A stretch of 64,000 nt of DNA from Pseudomonadota bacterium (GTDB lineage: Bacteria; Pseudomonadota; Gammaproteobacteria; UBA5335), in assembly GCA_034189865.1 (NCBI GenBank), contig JAXHTV010000006.1:1-64000 (forward strand), in the 5' to 3' direction. The notes below the pieces were generated by a model that made no database searches, had not been told where the DNA came from, and saw only the letters and a list, made by a program, of their open reading frames with translations. The position numbers were made by a program, and so were the translations under genes. This document shows, piece by piece, positions 9,275-18,245 of this stretch (position 1 is its first letter; every line of letters starts with the position of its first letter).

Positions 9275-10414
9275 ATGGCGGAGCAACACGATTCAGCACG
9301 CCCCTCGATCAGACTGGTCACGGACCCCCAGCGGGGTCGGGTCGTGAACGTCGGTGGACCGTGGATTCTCCGTGAACTGGGCCCCAGGCTCGAAGAGATG
9401 CGGGGGCGACTCGGACAACTGGAATCCCCTGCGTCACTCACTTGGGATTTGACGGCCATCACCACCCTGGATAGCGCCGGCGCACTGTTGCTTTGGCAAA
9501 CGTGGGGCGACACCGAACCTTCGCAGCTCGTGGTGCGGCCCGACCAGAAACCATTGTTCGCCCGATTGACCGGCCTGACCGAACGCGCGCCGAAACCGGC
9601 GCGGCAAAACCCGTTGGATTTTATTGCCGGAATCGGTGATCTCTTGTGGCGAGGATCAGGGCACGCGCGGGATGTCACCTTCCTGGTCGGTCAGATCGTC
9701 TTGGATCTCCTGTTCCTGATCACTCGGCCGCACCGGGTTCCCTGGCGCGAGATCTCCGCCACTATTTACAAAACCGGAGGCCGTGCGCTGTCCATCACCG
9801 GGCTGGTGGGGCTGCTGATCGGCATCGTCATCAGTTATCTATCGGCCTTGCAGCTTCGCCTGTTGGGAGGAGAGGCATTCATCGTCGACCTGATGGGATT
9901 GGCCGTTACCCGGGAGCTGGGCCCCTTGCTCGCGGCTATTTTAATCGCCGGCCGATCGGGCTCGGCCATGACGGCGGAATTGGGCGTCATGCGGCTGACC
10001 CAAGAACTGGATGCACTGCAGGCCATGGGAATATCCACCAGCTTGCGGATTGTCCTGCCCAAGGTCATTGCACTGGCCATCGCGATGCCGCTGCTGGTGC
10101 TTTGGACCAATGCCGCCGCCATCTTCGGCGGTATGCTGGTCGCCCAGTCGGAGCTGGACATTAAGTTCGGACAGTTTCTGCTCAACCTACCGGCTGCCGT
10201 TCCGGTCGGCACCTACTGGCTGGGGATCGGCAAGGCGGCCGTCTTCGGCATGTTGATCGCGTTGGTGGCCTGCTACTTCGGGCTGCGGATACAACCGAAC
10301 ACGGAAAGTTTAGGCCGCGAGACCACTAACGCGGTGGTTACCGCCATCACCATGGTAATTCTGGCCGATGCGGTGTTCGCCGTGGCCCTGCGCGACGTGG
10401 GTTGGTATGACTAG
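9275..10414 (+). CDS. MlaE-family lipid ABC transporter permease with N-terminal STAS-like domain
   Basis: About 379 residues. The first 100 resemble a STAS domain (LTWDLTAITTLDSAGALLLW), and the rest is an MlaE/YrbE permease with its long conserved helices (VTRELGPLLAAILIAGRSGS; ELGVMRLTQELDALQAMGI). Frame analysis allows an ATG at 9224, but AGGA at 9261 favours GTG 9272 or ATG 9275. It is the first gene of a four-gene Mce-type transporter that probably moves phospholipids or other lipids across the envelope. In the Mla system the STAS protein (MlaB) is separate; here a STAS-like part is fused to the permease. Confidence 0.88.
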   Translation: MAEQHDSARPSIRLVTDPQRGRVVNVGGPWILRELGPRLEEMRGRLGQLESPASLTWDLTAITTLDSAGALLLWQTWGDTEPSQLVVRPDQKPLFARLTGLTERAPKPARQNPLDFIAGIGDLLWRGSGHARDVTFLVGQIVLDLLFLITRPHRVPWREISATIYKTGGRALSITGLVGLLIGIVISYLSALQLRLLGGEAFIVDLMGLAVTRELGPLLAAILIAGRSGSAMTAELGVMRLTQELDALQAMGISTSLRIVLPKVIALAIAMPLLVLWTNAAAIFGGMLVAQSELDIKFGQFLLNLPAAVPVGTYWLGIGKAAVFGMLIALVACYFGLRIQPNTESLGRETTNAVVTAITMVILADAVFAVALRDVGWYD

Positions 10415-11177
10415 CGAAGCCGTCATTCAACTGAAGGACATCACGACCCGGTTCGGCCGGCATCTGATCCACGACGGAATCAGTTTGGATCTGCTGCGAG
10501 GCGAGGTTTTAGGGCTGGTGGGCGGATCCGGTTCCGGAAAAACCACCTTGCTCCGGGAGATGATCGGACTGCTCACTCCCAGCGCCGGCGAAGTCCGGGT
10601 GTTCGGTCACGAATTGGGCGGTGCCAGCCGCAAAACCCAGGAAGCCCTCAGACGACGGTGGGGTGTACTCTTCCAACACGGCGCCTTGTTCAGCGCCTTG
10701 AGCGTTTTCGACAACATCGCCCTGCCACTGCGGGAGCTGAAACAGCTGGACGAGGGCCTAATATGCCGCCTGGTCAACCTAAAACTGGAGTTGGTGGGAC
10801 TGTCCACCAAAGACGGCCCTAAACTGCCCGCCGCCTTATCGGGGGGCATGATCAAGCGGGTCGCCCTGGCCCGCGCCCTGGCGCTGGAGCCGGAACTGCT
10901 GCTTCTTGACGAACCCACCTCCGGCCTGGATCCGGTCACCAGCGAGTTGTTCGTCAAGCTCATCGATGACCTCCGGCGCGAATTGGGTCTGACGGTGGCT
11001 CTAGTTACGCACGACCTGGATACGTTAAAGGATCTGTGCGACCGGATTGCCGTCCTGGCGGATCGACGACTCGTGGCCATCGGACCGCTCGAAGAAGTCG
11101 TTCGGGTGGATCACGCGTTCATTCAAAGCTATTTTCACGGCAGGCGTGGCCGGCGTACGATCGGTTTGAGGAGTTAA
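10407..11177 (+). CDS. ABC transporter ATP-binding protein, MlaF-like
   Basis: A 256-residue ATPase with Walker A GGSGSGKTT, signature LSGGMIKRVALARAL and Walker B LLLLDEPTSGLDP. It overlaps the permease by 8 bases; the ATG at 10407 is preferred over an in-frame start at 10368 because the N-terminus SEAVIQLKDITTRFG then matches the family. It energises the lipid transporter formed with its neighbours. The MlaF-type signature LSGGM (rather than LSGGQ) supports the Mce/Mla assignment. Confidence 0.9.
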   Translation: MTSEAVIQLKDITTRFGRHLIHDGISLDLLRGEVLGLVGGSGSGKTTLLREMIGLLTPSAGEVRVFGHELGGASRKTQEALRRRWGVLFQHGALFSALSVFDNIALPLRELKQLDEGLICRLVNLKLELVGLSTKDGPKLPAALSGGMIKRVALARALALEPELLLLDEPTSGLDPVTSELFVKLIDDLRRELGLTVALVTHDLDTLKDLCDRIAVLADRRLVAIGPLEEVVRVDHAFIQSYFHGRRGRRTIGLRS

Positions 11178-11184
11178 ACAAGCA

Positions 11185-12102
11185 ATGGAGAATCGCGCGT
11201 TCGCCTTAATGACCGGCCTGTTCGTGGTCGCGCTGGGCCTGGCGTTGATGGTGGGTGGTTTCTGGATCGGTCAGCGGGGCGAGGATCGCATCGCCTACCT
11301 GGTCGTCTCACAAGGCTCGGTGGCCGGCTTGTCACCCTATTCCACCGTGCAATATCGTGGCGTGGAAGTCGGCCAAGTGACGTCGGTGGTGTTCGCAAAT
11401 GATCAAAGTCGAGATATTTTGATTCGTATTGAAATCAACCCCACCGTCCCGATCACCGCCAATACCTATGCCACCTTACGCTATCAGGGCATTACCGGCC
11501 TGGCGCAAGTGGAATTGGCTGACGAGGGCCCGGTGGATGCGGAGCGGCTGGTGTCGACCGAAGCCAACTTGGCCCGCATCCCCATGAAGCCCTCGCTGAT
11601 CGAATCCATCGGCGAGTCGGGCGAAGAACTGCTCAAGCGGGTCCAAGACCTGGTTCAGAACCTCAACGAAGTTTTGAATGAAGAGAACCAGGCCCGTTTC
11701 AGTGCCATTATGGCGAATGTGGAGAACATGACCCAACATCTCTCCGCCATGGCGGACGGGATGTCCCCGTTCCTGGAAATCTTGCCGAAGCTGGGTGAAG
11801 ACAGCGGTGCAACGATTCAGAGCGCCCAAGCGGCCATCCAGCGAATCGGTGAGGCCACCGAACAACTGCGGGAAGTCACGGCACGGGCCGCCGCCGTCGG
11901 CGAGATCGCCGAAACGGCTGGTGAAGAGTTCCTCATCACCACCATTCCCCAGATCAACGAAACCTTGCTCGATCTCGAAAATGCCGCCCGGAACATCGAA
12001 CGGCTAAGCCAAGAATTACAAAGCGACCCTTCCAGCATCGTCTATGGGCGGCAGCGGCGAGCCCCCGCACCTGGCGAAGCAGGTTACGGAGACTCTCCAT
12101 GA
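11185..12102 (+). CDS. MCE (MlaD) family protein of a lipid ABC transporter
   Basis: A 305-residue protein with an N-terminal membrane anchor (about residues 7-27) and one MCE domain (about 40-120: GLSPYSTVQYRGVEVGQVTSV and RYQGITGLAQVEL). A long helical tail rich in Glu, Gln and Ala may form the tunnel or needle seen in MCE hexamers. It is anchored in the inner membrane and faces the periplasm. It overlaps the following lipoprotein gene by ATGA, so all four genes are likely one operon. Confidence 0.9.
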   Translation: MENRAFALMTGLFVVALGLALMVGGFWIGQRGEDRIAYLVVSQGSVAGLSPYSTVQYRGVEVGQVTSVVFANDQSRDILIRIEINPTVPITANTYATLRYQGITGLAQVELADEGPVDAERLVSTEANLARIPMKPSLIESIGESGEELLKRVQDLVQNLNEVLNEENQARFSAIMANVENMTQHLSAMADGMSPFLEILPKLGEDSGATIQSAQAAIQRIGEATEQLREVTARAAAVGEIAETAGEEFLITTIPQINETLLDLENAARNIERLSQELQSDPSSIVYGRQRRAPAPGEAGYGDSP

Positions 12103-12743
12103 TCTTACGTTTCTCGAACCTGGCTATCGTTGCCCTCACCGCGGCGGTGTGGCTCAGCGGTTGTACAGTCGTGCCTGAGCGACTTCCCCCACCCTTGACC
12201 CACGATCTCGGCGAACAGTTGAACGCCTCGCCGCTGACCATGCCCGCCGTGACTGTGGTGGTCTCGGCGCAGGCGCCGTCGTGGCTGAACAGCACGGCCG
12301 TGCCTTACCGCATGCCCTACCTGGACGCCACCGAACTGAAGTATTACAACGACACGCACTGGATCGCAGCGCCGGTGGAGCTGGTATCGGAGCGGCTAAA
12401 ACAGCGCCTGCACAATGCCGAGCCCGGGTACAGCCCAACCGGGGGTCGGCAGACCATTTATCGCTTGGAATTGCGCCTTGAGCAGTTCGAACAGGTTTTC
12501 GTCACGCCGGCATCAGCGGAGGGACGGATTCGTGTTCACGCCACTTTAACCAACGCCCGTACGCGCGAGCGCATCGCCCAGTCGACGGTGCAAGAAACCG
12601 TTGCCTGTCCCACTCCCGACGGACCGGGCGGTGTCCAGGCATTGGCCAATGCCGCCCACGGCGCAGTCGAGCAAATCGCCCAGTGGGCGAGCGCATCCGT
12701 TTCGTCCGTATCGCCCCACGATCCACGCGTGGGCGAACCGTAA
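12099..12743 (+). CDS. ABC-type transport auxiliary lipoprotein (PqiC/YmbA-like)
   Basis: A 214-residue lipoprotein. The signal sequence ends in the lipobox LSGC (Cys22). The body has the pattern of the ABC transport auxiliary domain (SAQAPSWLNSTAVPYRMPY... then YYNDTHWIAAPVELV). PqiC-like proteins sit at the outer membrane and work with MCE proteins in bridging the envelope. The start codon overlaps the MCE gene stop (ATGA), and the gene closes the four-gene transporter set. Confidence 0.85.
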   Translation: MILRFSNLAIVALTAAVWLSGCTVVPERLPPPLTHDLGEQLNASPLTMPAVTVVVSAQAPSWLNSTAVPYRMPYLDATELKYYNDTHWIAAPVELVSERLKQRLHNAEPGYSPTGGRQTIYRLELRLEQFEQVFVTPASAEGRIRVHATLTNARTRERIAQSTVQETVACPTPDGPGGVQALANAAHGAVEQIAQWASASVSSVSPHDPRVGEP

Positions 12744-12763
12744 ATCACGGAGGAGGAATCACC

Positions 12764-13444
12764 ATGGGAGAAATCATCGAGTATTCGCGACCTGACGGCC
12801 AACAAGCGAAAGGCTATCTGGCAAAAGCCAACGATCCAGCCGCGCCGGGGTTGGTGGTCATCCAGGAATGGTGGGGACTGCAAAACCAGATCAAAGGCCT
12901 GTGTGATCGATTCGCCGCGGACGGATTCCACGCCCTTGCACCGGATTTGTTTCACGGAACCGTGATTCCCTACCACGACATGTCGGCCGCCGCCAAAGCC
13001 ATGCGGTCGTTGGATTTTGTCGCCACCACCGACCAGGACGTACGAGGCGCTGCGCAATACTTTAAAAATCAGGGCAAAAAAGTCGGCCTGACGGGCTTTT
13101 GCATGGGGGGAGCCATTACCATTATCGGCGCAGTTCGAATTCCGGAACTCAGCGCAGCGGTGTGCTTTTACGGCATTCCACCGGAGCAGGTGGCCCATCC
13201 CCGCGACATCCGCGTTCCATTACAGGCCCATTTTGCCAATCAAGACGATTGGTGCAGCCCTTCGGTGGTTGACGCGTTCGAAGCCGCATGCCGCGAAACC
13301 CAGTCCCCGGTTGAAATCTATCGCTACGACGCGCAGCACGCTTTCGTAAATGAGCAGCGTTCAGATGTTTACGATGCGGCCGCCAGCGAACTGGCTTGGA
13401 AACGCTGCCTCGACTTTTGGCAACGACACTTGGCGGACCAATAG
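12764..13444 (+). CDS. Dienelactone hydrolase family protein
   Basis: A 226-residue alpha/beta hydrolase. The catalytic Cys is in GFCMGG (C113), the acid in NQDDWCSP (D161 or D162) and the base in AQHAF (H192); E35 in VIQEWWG matches the Glu that activates Cys in dienelactone hydrolases. GGAGGA directly before ATG 12764 fixes the start; a longer in-frame reading from 12683 overlaps the lipoprotein gene and is unlikely. Dienelactone hydrolase activity itself is unproven: many chromosomal members lack a chlorocatechol pathway, and none is visible here. Confidence 0.85.
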   Translation: MGEIIEYSRPDGQQAKGYLAKANDPAAPGLVVIQEWWGLQNQIKGLCDRFAADGFHALAPDLFHGTVIPYHDMSAAAKAMRSLDFVATTDQDVRGAAQYFKNQGKKVGLTGFCMGGAITIIGAVRIPELSAAVCFYGIPPEQVAHPRDIRVPLQAHFANQDDWCSPSVVDAFEAACRETQSPVEIYRYDAQHAFVNEQRSDVYDAAASELAWKRCLDFWQRHLADQ

Positions 13445-13522
13445 ACGAACGCAGCGGCGAATCTTGCGTGTAACCTAAAGCAGAGCGGGGAGACTGCGTC
13501 CGACGACGCGCCTGAACCGACC

Positions 13523-14119
13523 CTACAGATCGTCGAGAATTTCGGCACCGGCCGCGGCCATCTGGCGTAAGGCCTCTGCTCCTTTCTCCGCGTCCACCGG
13601 CCGCGTGGCCGCGCGCAGCAATACCACCTCGAAACCTTCTTTCCGCGCCGACAGGACCGTGTCGCGAACGCAAATATCTTGTGCCAAACCACCGATAAAA
13701 AGGCGCTTGACACGTTGGCGTTTCAAGTACGAACCCAATCCTGTGTTATGGAAGGCGGAATAGGCATCTTCATCGAAGCGTGTCCCTTTGCTCACAATCA
13801 CCACGCCATCGGGCAATTGTAAATCGGGATGAAACTCAGCACCCCAGGTATCCTGAACGCAATGGTCGGGCCAAGGACCGCCTTGCGCCTGGAAACTGAC
13901 GTGCCCGACGGGATGCCAATCCCGTGAGGCGATCACCATGGCACCGGCTTTTATCGCCGCCGCCAGCCACTGATTCAGGACCGGCACCACCTGATCGCCC
14001 TCGGCAACTTCCAAGTGCCCCCCGGGGCAAAAGTCGTTCTGCACATCAACGACGAGCAGCGCGTCGCCGGGCTTTAACTCAAGATTCACCGGCGCCCTCT
14101 CCCTCGTGGACAGAGTCAT
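13523..14119 (-). CDS. Nicotinamidase-related cysteine hydrolase
   Basis: About 198 residues of the isochorismatase-like fold. The catalytic triad of nicotinamidase can be seen: Asp in LLVVDVQNDF (D25), Lys in VSKGT (K111) and Cys in AQDICV (C150). The metal site DWH is at 67-69. This suggests nicotinamide deamidation in NAD salvage, although other amides are possible. The ATG at 14119 lies 8 bases after the upstream gene; a GTG at 14089 with GAGGGAGAGG in front is an equally good start. The reading frame stays open to 14212 but would then overlap the upstream gene. Confidence 0.82.
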   Translation of the reverse strand: MTLSTRERAPVNLELKPGDALLVVDVQNDFCPGGHLEVAEGDQVVPVLNQWLAAAIKAGAMVIASRDWHPVGHVSFQAQGGPWPDHCVQDTWGAEFHPDLQLPDGVVIVSKGTRFDEDAYSAFHNTGLGSYLKRQRVKRLFIGGLAQDICVRDTVLSARKEGFEVVLLRAATRPVDAEKGAEALRQMAAAGAEILDDL

Positions 14120-14127
14120 GTGAACGC

Positions 14128-14691
14128 TTAAAACGCAATCCGACCACCCAGGCGGTACGTCTCCACATCGTCGGTCAACTCCGCGCGCGCGAAAACGTGG
14201 AAGCGGGACCATACGCCGAGAACCGCACCCAAACCAAGCACCGTCTCACTGTCATCGAGGACATCGATATATTCCACATCCGCATTCAGCTCCAAGCGCT
14301 CCACCGGCCCGAAGCGCACACCGGCCATCACACTATAGCCGTTGTCTTCCGCATCATCCCCAACGAACAAGTCGAACTCGCGGCGCACCCAGTTGACCAA
14401 ACCGAATACATCCAATTGCTCAGAGGCGCCGTATCGGTAGCCGGCCCCTACCGACAGATCAAGGATTTCGATATCCACTTCATCGCCTTCAGTGTAGGCA
14501 TTGCGGATTCGACCGATGATGTTGTCGGTCAATCCGAGAGAGATATTCAGCCCGAAGCCTTCCAGGTCGTCGTCGTCCGCATTCAGGAACCGGTAGTCGA
14601 CATCGACGTAGTCATAACCGAGTTCCGCCGCCGAGGCGGGCATGCTCACCAGACCACCTAAGGCAGCGATCGCAAGCCAACGTTTTTGCAT
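14128..14691 (-). CDS. Small outer-membrane beta-barrel protein, function unknown
   Basis: A 187-residue protein with a clear signal peptide (residues 1 to about 21, ending MPASA-A). The mature part alternates polar and hydrophobic residues (YDYVDVDYRFL, LSVGAGYRYGA, VMAGVRFGPVERLELNADVEY), as in an eight-strand barrel, and ends in a C-terminal aromatic (RIAF), the outer-membrane insertion signal. It may be related to OmpA/OprF-like or porin superfamilies but I do not recognise the family. The nicotinamidase-like gene follows 8 bases downstream. Confidence 0.75.
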   Translation of the reverse strand: MQKRWLAIAALGGLVSMPASAAELGYDYVDVDYRFLNADDDDLEGFGLNISLGLTDNIIGRIRNAYTEGDEVDIEILDLSVGAGYRYGASEQLDVFGLVNWVRREFDLFVGDDAEDNGYSVMAGVRFGPVERLELNADVEYIDVLDDSETVLGLGAVLGVWSRFHVFARAELTDDVETYRLGGRIAF

Positions 14692-14809
14692 TTATATTTC
14701 TCCACACATATTGAGCCGTTGGGGAAAGTCCGGTGGATGCTCAGCCGACCCCGGACCCACTCACGCCTGCTGATCATAACAGCCAACGGCCCTGATTCGA
14801 CAACGAAAT

Positions 14810-16201
14810 TCACTCGGCGCGCCGTGCCCGGGCAACAGCCGCGCGCACCTGATTCGGCGCGGTACCGCCGATATGATCCCGAGCGGCAACGGAACCTTCC
14901 AGCGTCAGCACCGCAAAGACATCCTGTTCGATCAGCGGCGAGAAGGATTTGAGCTCATCGAGATTCATCTCGGAAAGATCCCTGTCGGACGCCACGCCCG
15001 CGGCCACCGAACGGCCCACCACTTCGTGGGCGTCACGAAACGGCAGGCCCTTACGCACCAGATAGTCGGCCAGATCCGTGGCGGTGGAAAATCCGGCTCG
15101 GGCGGCCGTTCGGCAGCGGGCTCGATTCACCGTCACCGCTGGAATCATGTCGGCATAGGCCCTTAGGCAGCCCGCAAGCGTATCCACCACATCGAAAATG
15201 GGTTCTTTGTCTTCCTGATTGTCCTTGTTGTAAGCCAACGGTTGGGACTTCATCAGGGTCAACAAGCTCATCAAATGCCCCACCACGCGCCCGGTCTTGC
15301 CACGAACCAGCTCCGGAACGTCGGGATTCTTCTTCTGCGGCATGATGCTCGAACCGGTACAGAACCGATCAGGCATATCCACAAAGCCGAATTGGGCCGA
15401 GGACCAAAGCACCAACTCTTCCGAACAACGGGACAGGTGCGTCATCAAAAGGGCCGCATGGGCGGCAAACTCGATCGCAAAGTCTCGATCACTCACCGCA
15501 TCCAGCGAATTCTCAGCAACCCCGTCGAATTGGAGCAAACGCGCAGTGTATTCGCGATCAATCGGATAGGTGGTACCGGCCAACGCGGCCGAACCCAATG
15601 GCATCACATTCACTCGGGCGCGACAATCAAGCAGGCGGGCCCGATCCCGGCTCAACATGGCATGCCAAGCCAACATGTGATGGCCGAAGGTCACCGGCTG
15701 GGCCACCTGCAGGTGGGTGAAGCCGGGCATGATCGTTTCGGCTTCCCGCTCGGCAAGGTCCAACAGCGCCGAGCGCAAACGATCGAGTTCGCGAAGCAAT
15801 GCGTCAATGGCATCGCGCACGTACAAGCGAAGATCGGTCGCCACCTGGTCATTCCGCGAACGGCCGGTGTGCAATTTCTTGCCGGTATCACCGATGAGCT
15901 GCACCAGTCGGGCCTCGATGTTCATGTGCACATCTTCCAGTGCCACCGACCACTGAAATGCGCCTCCCTCGATCTCACCACGGATGGTCTCTAGACCTTC
16001 GACAATCTGCTCGCTTTCCTGGGCAGACAAGACACCCACGTGCGCCAACATCCGGGCGTGAGCGATCGAACCCGCTATGTCCTGAACATACAACCGCCGA
16101 TCAAAAGCCACCGAGGCGGTAAACGCCTCAACGAACGCATCCGTACTTTCGGTAAATCGACCACCCCAAGGCTTGGGGGCGGGGGACGCTTGATCGGACA
16201 T
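14810..16201 (-). CDS. argH: Argininosuccinate lyase
   Basis: A 463-residue enzyme of the fumarase/aspartase superfamily that splits argininosuccinate into arginine and fumarate, the last step of arginine synthesis. The superfamily signature [11 protein letters not shown] is intact, and the N-terminus PWGGRF is typical of ArgH. The start at 16201 follows CGAGGA; the frame extends upstream to 16360 but that part has no family similarity. It is divergent from algZ, the same arrangement as in Pseudomonas. Confidence 0.96.
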   Translation of the reverse strand: MSDQASPAPKPWGGRFTESTDAFVEAFTASVAFDRRLYVQDIAGSIAHARMLAHVGVLSAQESEQIVEGLETIRGEIEGGAFQWSVALEDVHMNIEARLVQLIGDTGKKLHTGRSRNDQVATDLRLYVRDAIDALLRELDRLRSALLDLAEREAETIMPGFTHLQVAQPVTFGHHMLAWHAMLSRDRARLLDCRARVNVMPLGSAALAGTTYPIDREYTARLLQFDGVAENSLDAVSDRDFAIEFAAHAALLMTHLSRCSEELVLWSSAQFGFVDMPDRFCTGSSIMPQKKNPDVPELVRGKTGRVVGHLMSLLTLMKSQPLAYNKDNQEDKEPIFDVVDTLAGCLRAYADMIPAVTVNRARCRTAARAGFSTATDLADYLVRKGLPFRDAHEVVGRSVAAGVASDRDLSEMNLDELKSFSPLIEQDVFAVLTLEGSVAARDHIGGTAPNQVRAAVARARRAE

Positions 16202-16348
16202 GAATTTTCCTCGAAACACCTGGGCATCGGCGCGAACGCCGCCTGCCATCCAGAAACGCGTGAATGTGCCGACGATTATACCGGGTCCGCCTGCGCCGCG
16301 CCTTTCGGGCGTGCTGCAAAGAATTCCAACGAAATACAGGAGAGGGGA

Positions 16349-17425
16349 TTGTCCCGACACGCGCGGTCATCCGACGATGATTTTTTCCTGCCGGATTTAT
16401 GTAACGTCCGTGCAGTGTTCGCCATTGTCGTGAGCACTCAATTGTTGGCGTTCGTGCTCACCCTCGCCGGCGGCGACGGCGAATTCTGGTCCCGACTGAG
16501 TTTCACGTCCTTGTTCGCGCAATGGATTTCGCTGTCCGGCACCGGGCTGCTGTGTACCATCCGCCCCTGGCTGCAACGTCTGACACGGGTACTGGCGGTG
16601 AGCTTCACCTTCGCCGTGCTGGTGAGCGTTTGCGCCCTGGTCAGCGAGATCGCCTATCAGGGCCTGAGCCAACTCGAACGTGGCCTTTGGGCTGCCGCCG
16701 ACGCTGAACATATCGGTTTTGTCGGACGAACCACAGCCATCGGCGCCATCGTCTATGCGTTGGCGCTTCGATACTTGTACGTTCAACATCAATGGTGGCG
16801 CAACGTCCAAAACGAAGCCGAGCTGCGGATCCAGGCCTTACAAGCACGGATCCGCCCTCATTTCCTGTTCAACAGCATCAACACCATCACGTCCCTGATC
16901 CGAAGTCAGCCCGAGGTGGCTGAAGAGGCCCTGGAAGACATGGCTGATCTGTTTCGAGTCAGCTTGGGGAAGCGCAAAACCCTGGTGCCACTCAGCGAGG
17001 AGCTTGAAATCTGCCGGCGCTATGCGCGGATGGAGGCGCTGCGCCTCGGCGATCGGCTCGAGATCTACTGGGACTTCGCCGGCGTTCCCCTCGATGCATT
17101 GGTGCCCCTGCTGGGTCTTCAGCCCCTGCTGGAAAACGCGATTTATCACGGTATTGAAAACCTGCCCCGAGGCGGCGTGGTCCGGCTCGGCGGCGAGATC
17201 CGAGATGAGATCATCACATTATGGATCAGCAATCCCATTCCCAACCGCCGGCACCCCCAACGACAGGGTCACCGGATTGCCGTGGACAACACCCGTCAGC
17301 GTTTGGCACTGGCCTATGGCGACAAAGCGCGCCTCACGCTGGAGGAAGAGGACGATGAATACCGAGTATGGCTGCGGTTTCCCTACCTGCGTGCCGATAA
17401 CACGGTGACAGACCAGGGAGCCTGA
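16349..17425 (+). CDS. algZ: Sensor histidine kinase, AlgZ/FimS family
   Basis: A 358-residue LytS-type kinase. Four or so transmembrane helices (about 22-145) are followed by a short linker, the phosphoacceptor motif [13 protein letters not shown] (H171) and an HATPase domain with ENAIYHG (N263). Translation starts at TTG 16349, preceded by AGGAGAGGGG; the open frame upstream of it has no Shine-Dalgarno. It lies just ahead of algR, so the two form one two-component system. In Pseudomonas it controls alginate, twitching and biofilm genes; here the targets are unknown. Confidence 0.9.
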   Translation: MSRHARSSDDDFFLPDLCNVRAVFAIVVSTQLLAFVLTLAGGDGEFWSRLSFTSLFAQWISLSGTGLLCTIRPWLQRLTRVLAVSFTFAVLVSVCALVSEIAYQGLSQLERGLWAAADAEHIGFVGRTTAIGAIVYALALRYLYVQHQWWRNVQNEAELRIQALQARIRPHFLFNSINTITSLIRSQPEVAEEALEDMADLFRVSLGKRKTLVPLSEELEICRRYARMEALRLGDRLEIYWDFAGVPLDALVPLLGLQPLLENAIYHGIENLPRGGVVRLGGEIRDEIITLWISNPIPNRRHPQRQGHRIAVDNTRQRLALAYGDKARLTLEEEDDEYRVWLRFPYLRADNTVTDQGA

Positions 17426-17428
17426 TTT

Positions 17429-18169
17429 ATGCGAATCATGATCGTTGACGACGAGCAACCGGCTCGCGAACGCATCAAGCAAATCCTAGATAGCCTGGAA
17501 GATTACAGCGTCGTGGCCGAAGCGGACTGCGGAGAGCGAGCGTTGTCAGCCATGGTGCAGTGCGATCCGGACGTCGTTCTGCTGGACATCCGAATGCCAG
17601 GGATGGACGGGCTGGAAACGGCGCGGAACATCGCACTGCTCGACGAGCCACCCGCCGTCATCTTTACCACCGCTTATGAAGACCACGCGTTGGAAGCCTT
17701 CGGCGCCCAAGCGGTCGGCTATTTGCTCAAACCGGTCCGCAAACAACGGCTGCAAGATGCACTGCAATCGGCATCCCGCGTGACCCGCGCCCAACTCAAC
17801 CAAGTCAGCGCGCCACACTCCCGGGAGAGCGAGCGCAGCCACCTCTGTGCCCGGGTTCGCGGGGGATTGGAGCTAATTCCCTTGGACGAAGTGATTTATT
17901 TCAAGGCGGACCAGAAATACGTCACCGTGCGCTACGTAAACGGTGAAGTGCTACTGGAAGAATCCCTCAAACAACTGGAATCGGAGTTTGGCGACCGATT
18001 CGTCCGAATCCACAGAAACGCCCTGGTGGCCAAAGATTACATCGCCGGCCTGCAGCGACGCGGCGCCGCCGGCTGCGATCTCTCGCTGCGCGGTTGTGAC
18101 GAATTGGTAGCGGTGTCTCGCCGGCACCTACCCGGAATTCGACGCTTGTTGAAACAGCAAGCCGGTTGA
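17429..18169 (+). CDS. algR: LytTR-type response regulator AlgR
   Basis: A 246-residue regulator with an N-terminal receiver domain (D7, D8, phosphorylated D53 in LLDIRMPGMDG, conserved Thr/Lys in FTTAYED and LLKPVRK) and a C-terminal LytTR DNA-binding domain (about 140-240; IYFKADQKYVTVRY, FVRIHRNALV). It starts 3 bases after algZ. Downstream is the heme gene hemC, as in Pseudomonas. Confidence 0.93.
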   Translation: MRIMIVDDEQPARERIKQILDSLEDYSVVAEADCGERALSAMVQCDPDVVLLDIRMPGMDGLETARNIALLDEPPAVIFTTAYEDHALEAFGAQAVGYLLKPVRKQRLQDALQSASRVTRAQLNQVSAPHSRESERSHLCARVRGGLELIPLDEVIYFKADQKYVTVRYVNGEVLLEESLKQLESEFGDRFVRIHRNALVAKDYIAGLQRRGAAGCDLSLRGCDELVAVSRRHLPGIRRLLKQQAG

Positions 18170-18199
18170 TCCGTCCGGCGCTGGGATTGCGATGCGCTG

Positions 18200-18245
18200 G
18201 GTCGACTCGTAGGATGGCCAGATTTGGTCATCCTACGAGTCCTGT
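18200..18245. repeat. Long inverted repeat (hairpin) directly upstream of hemC
   Basis: A perfect 13-bp inverted repeat, GACTCGTAGGATG at 18204-18216 with CATCCTACGAGTC at 18229-18241, extends inward by four more pairs (one of them G-T) to leave a 4-base loop. There is no T-run after it. It stops five bases before the hemC ATG, where a ribosome site should be. It may be an interspersed repeat, a terminator-like element of algZR, or a translational control hairpin. Confidence 0.7.

Noticed and set aside
13924-14661. 245-codon plus-strand frame
   Set aside because: Antisense to the nicotinamidase-like gene and the beta-barrel gene, no domain.
15242-15994. 250-codon open frame on the plus strand inside argH
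   Set aside because: Antisense shadow of argH; no motif and no ribosome site.
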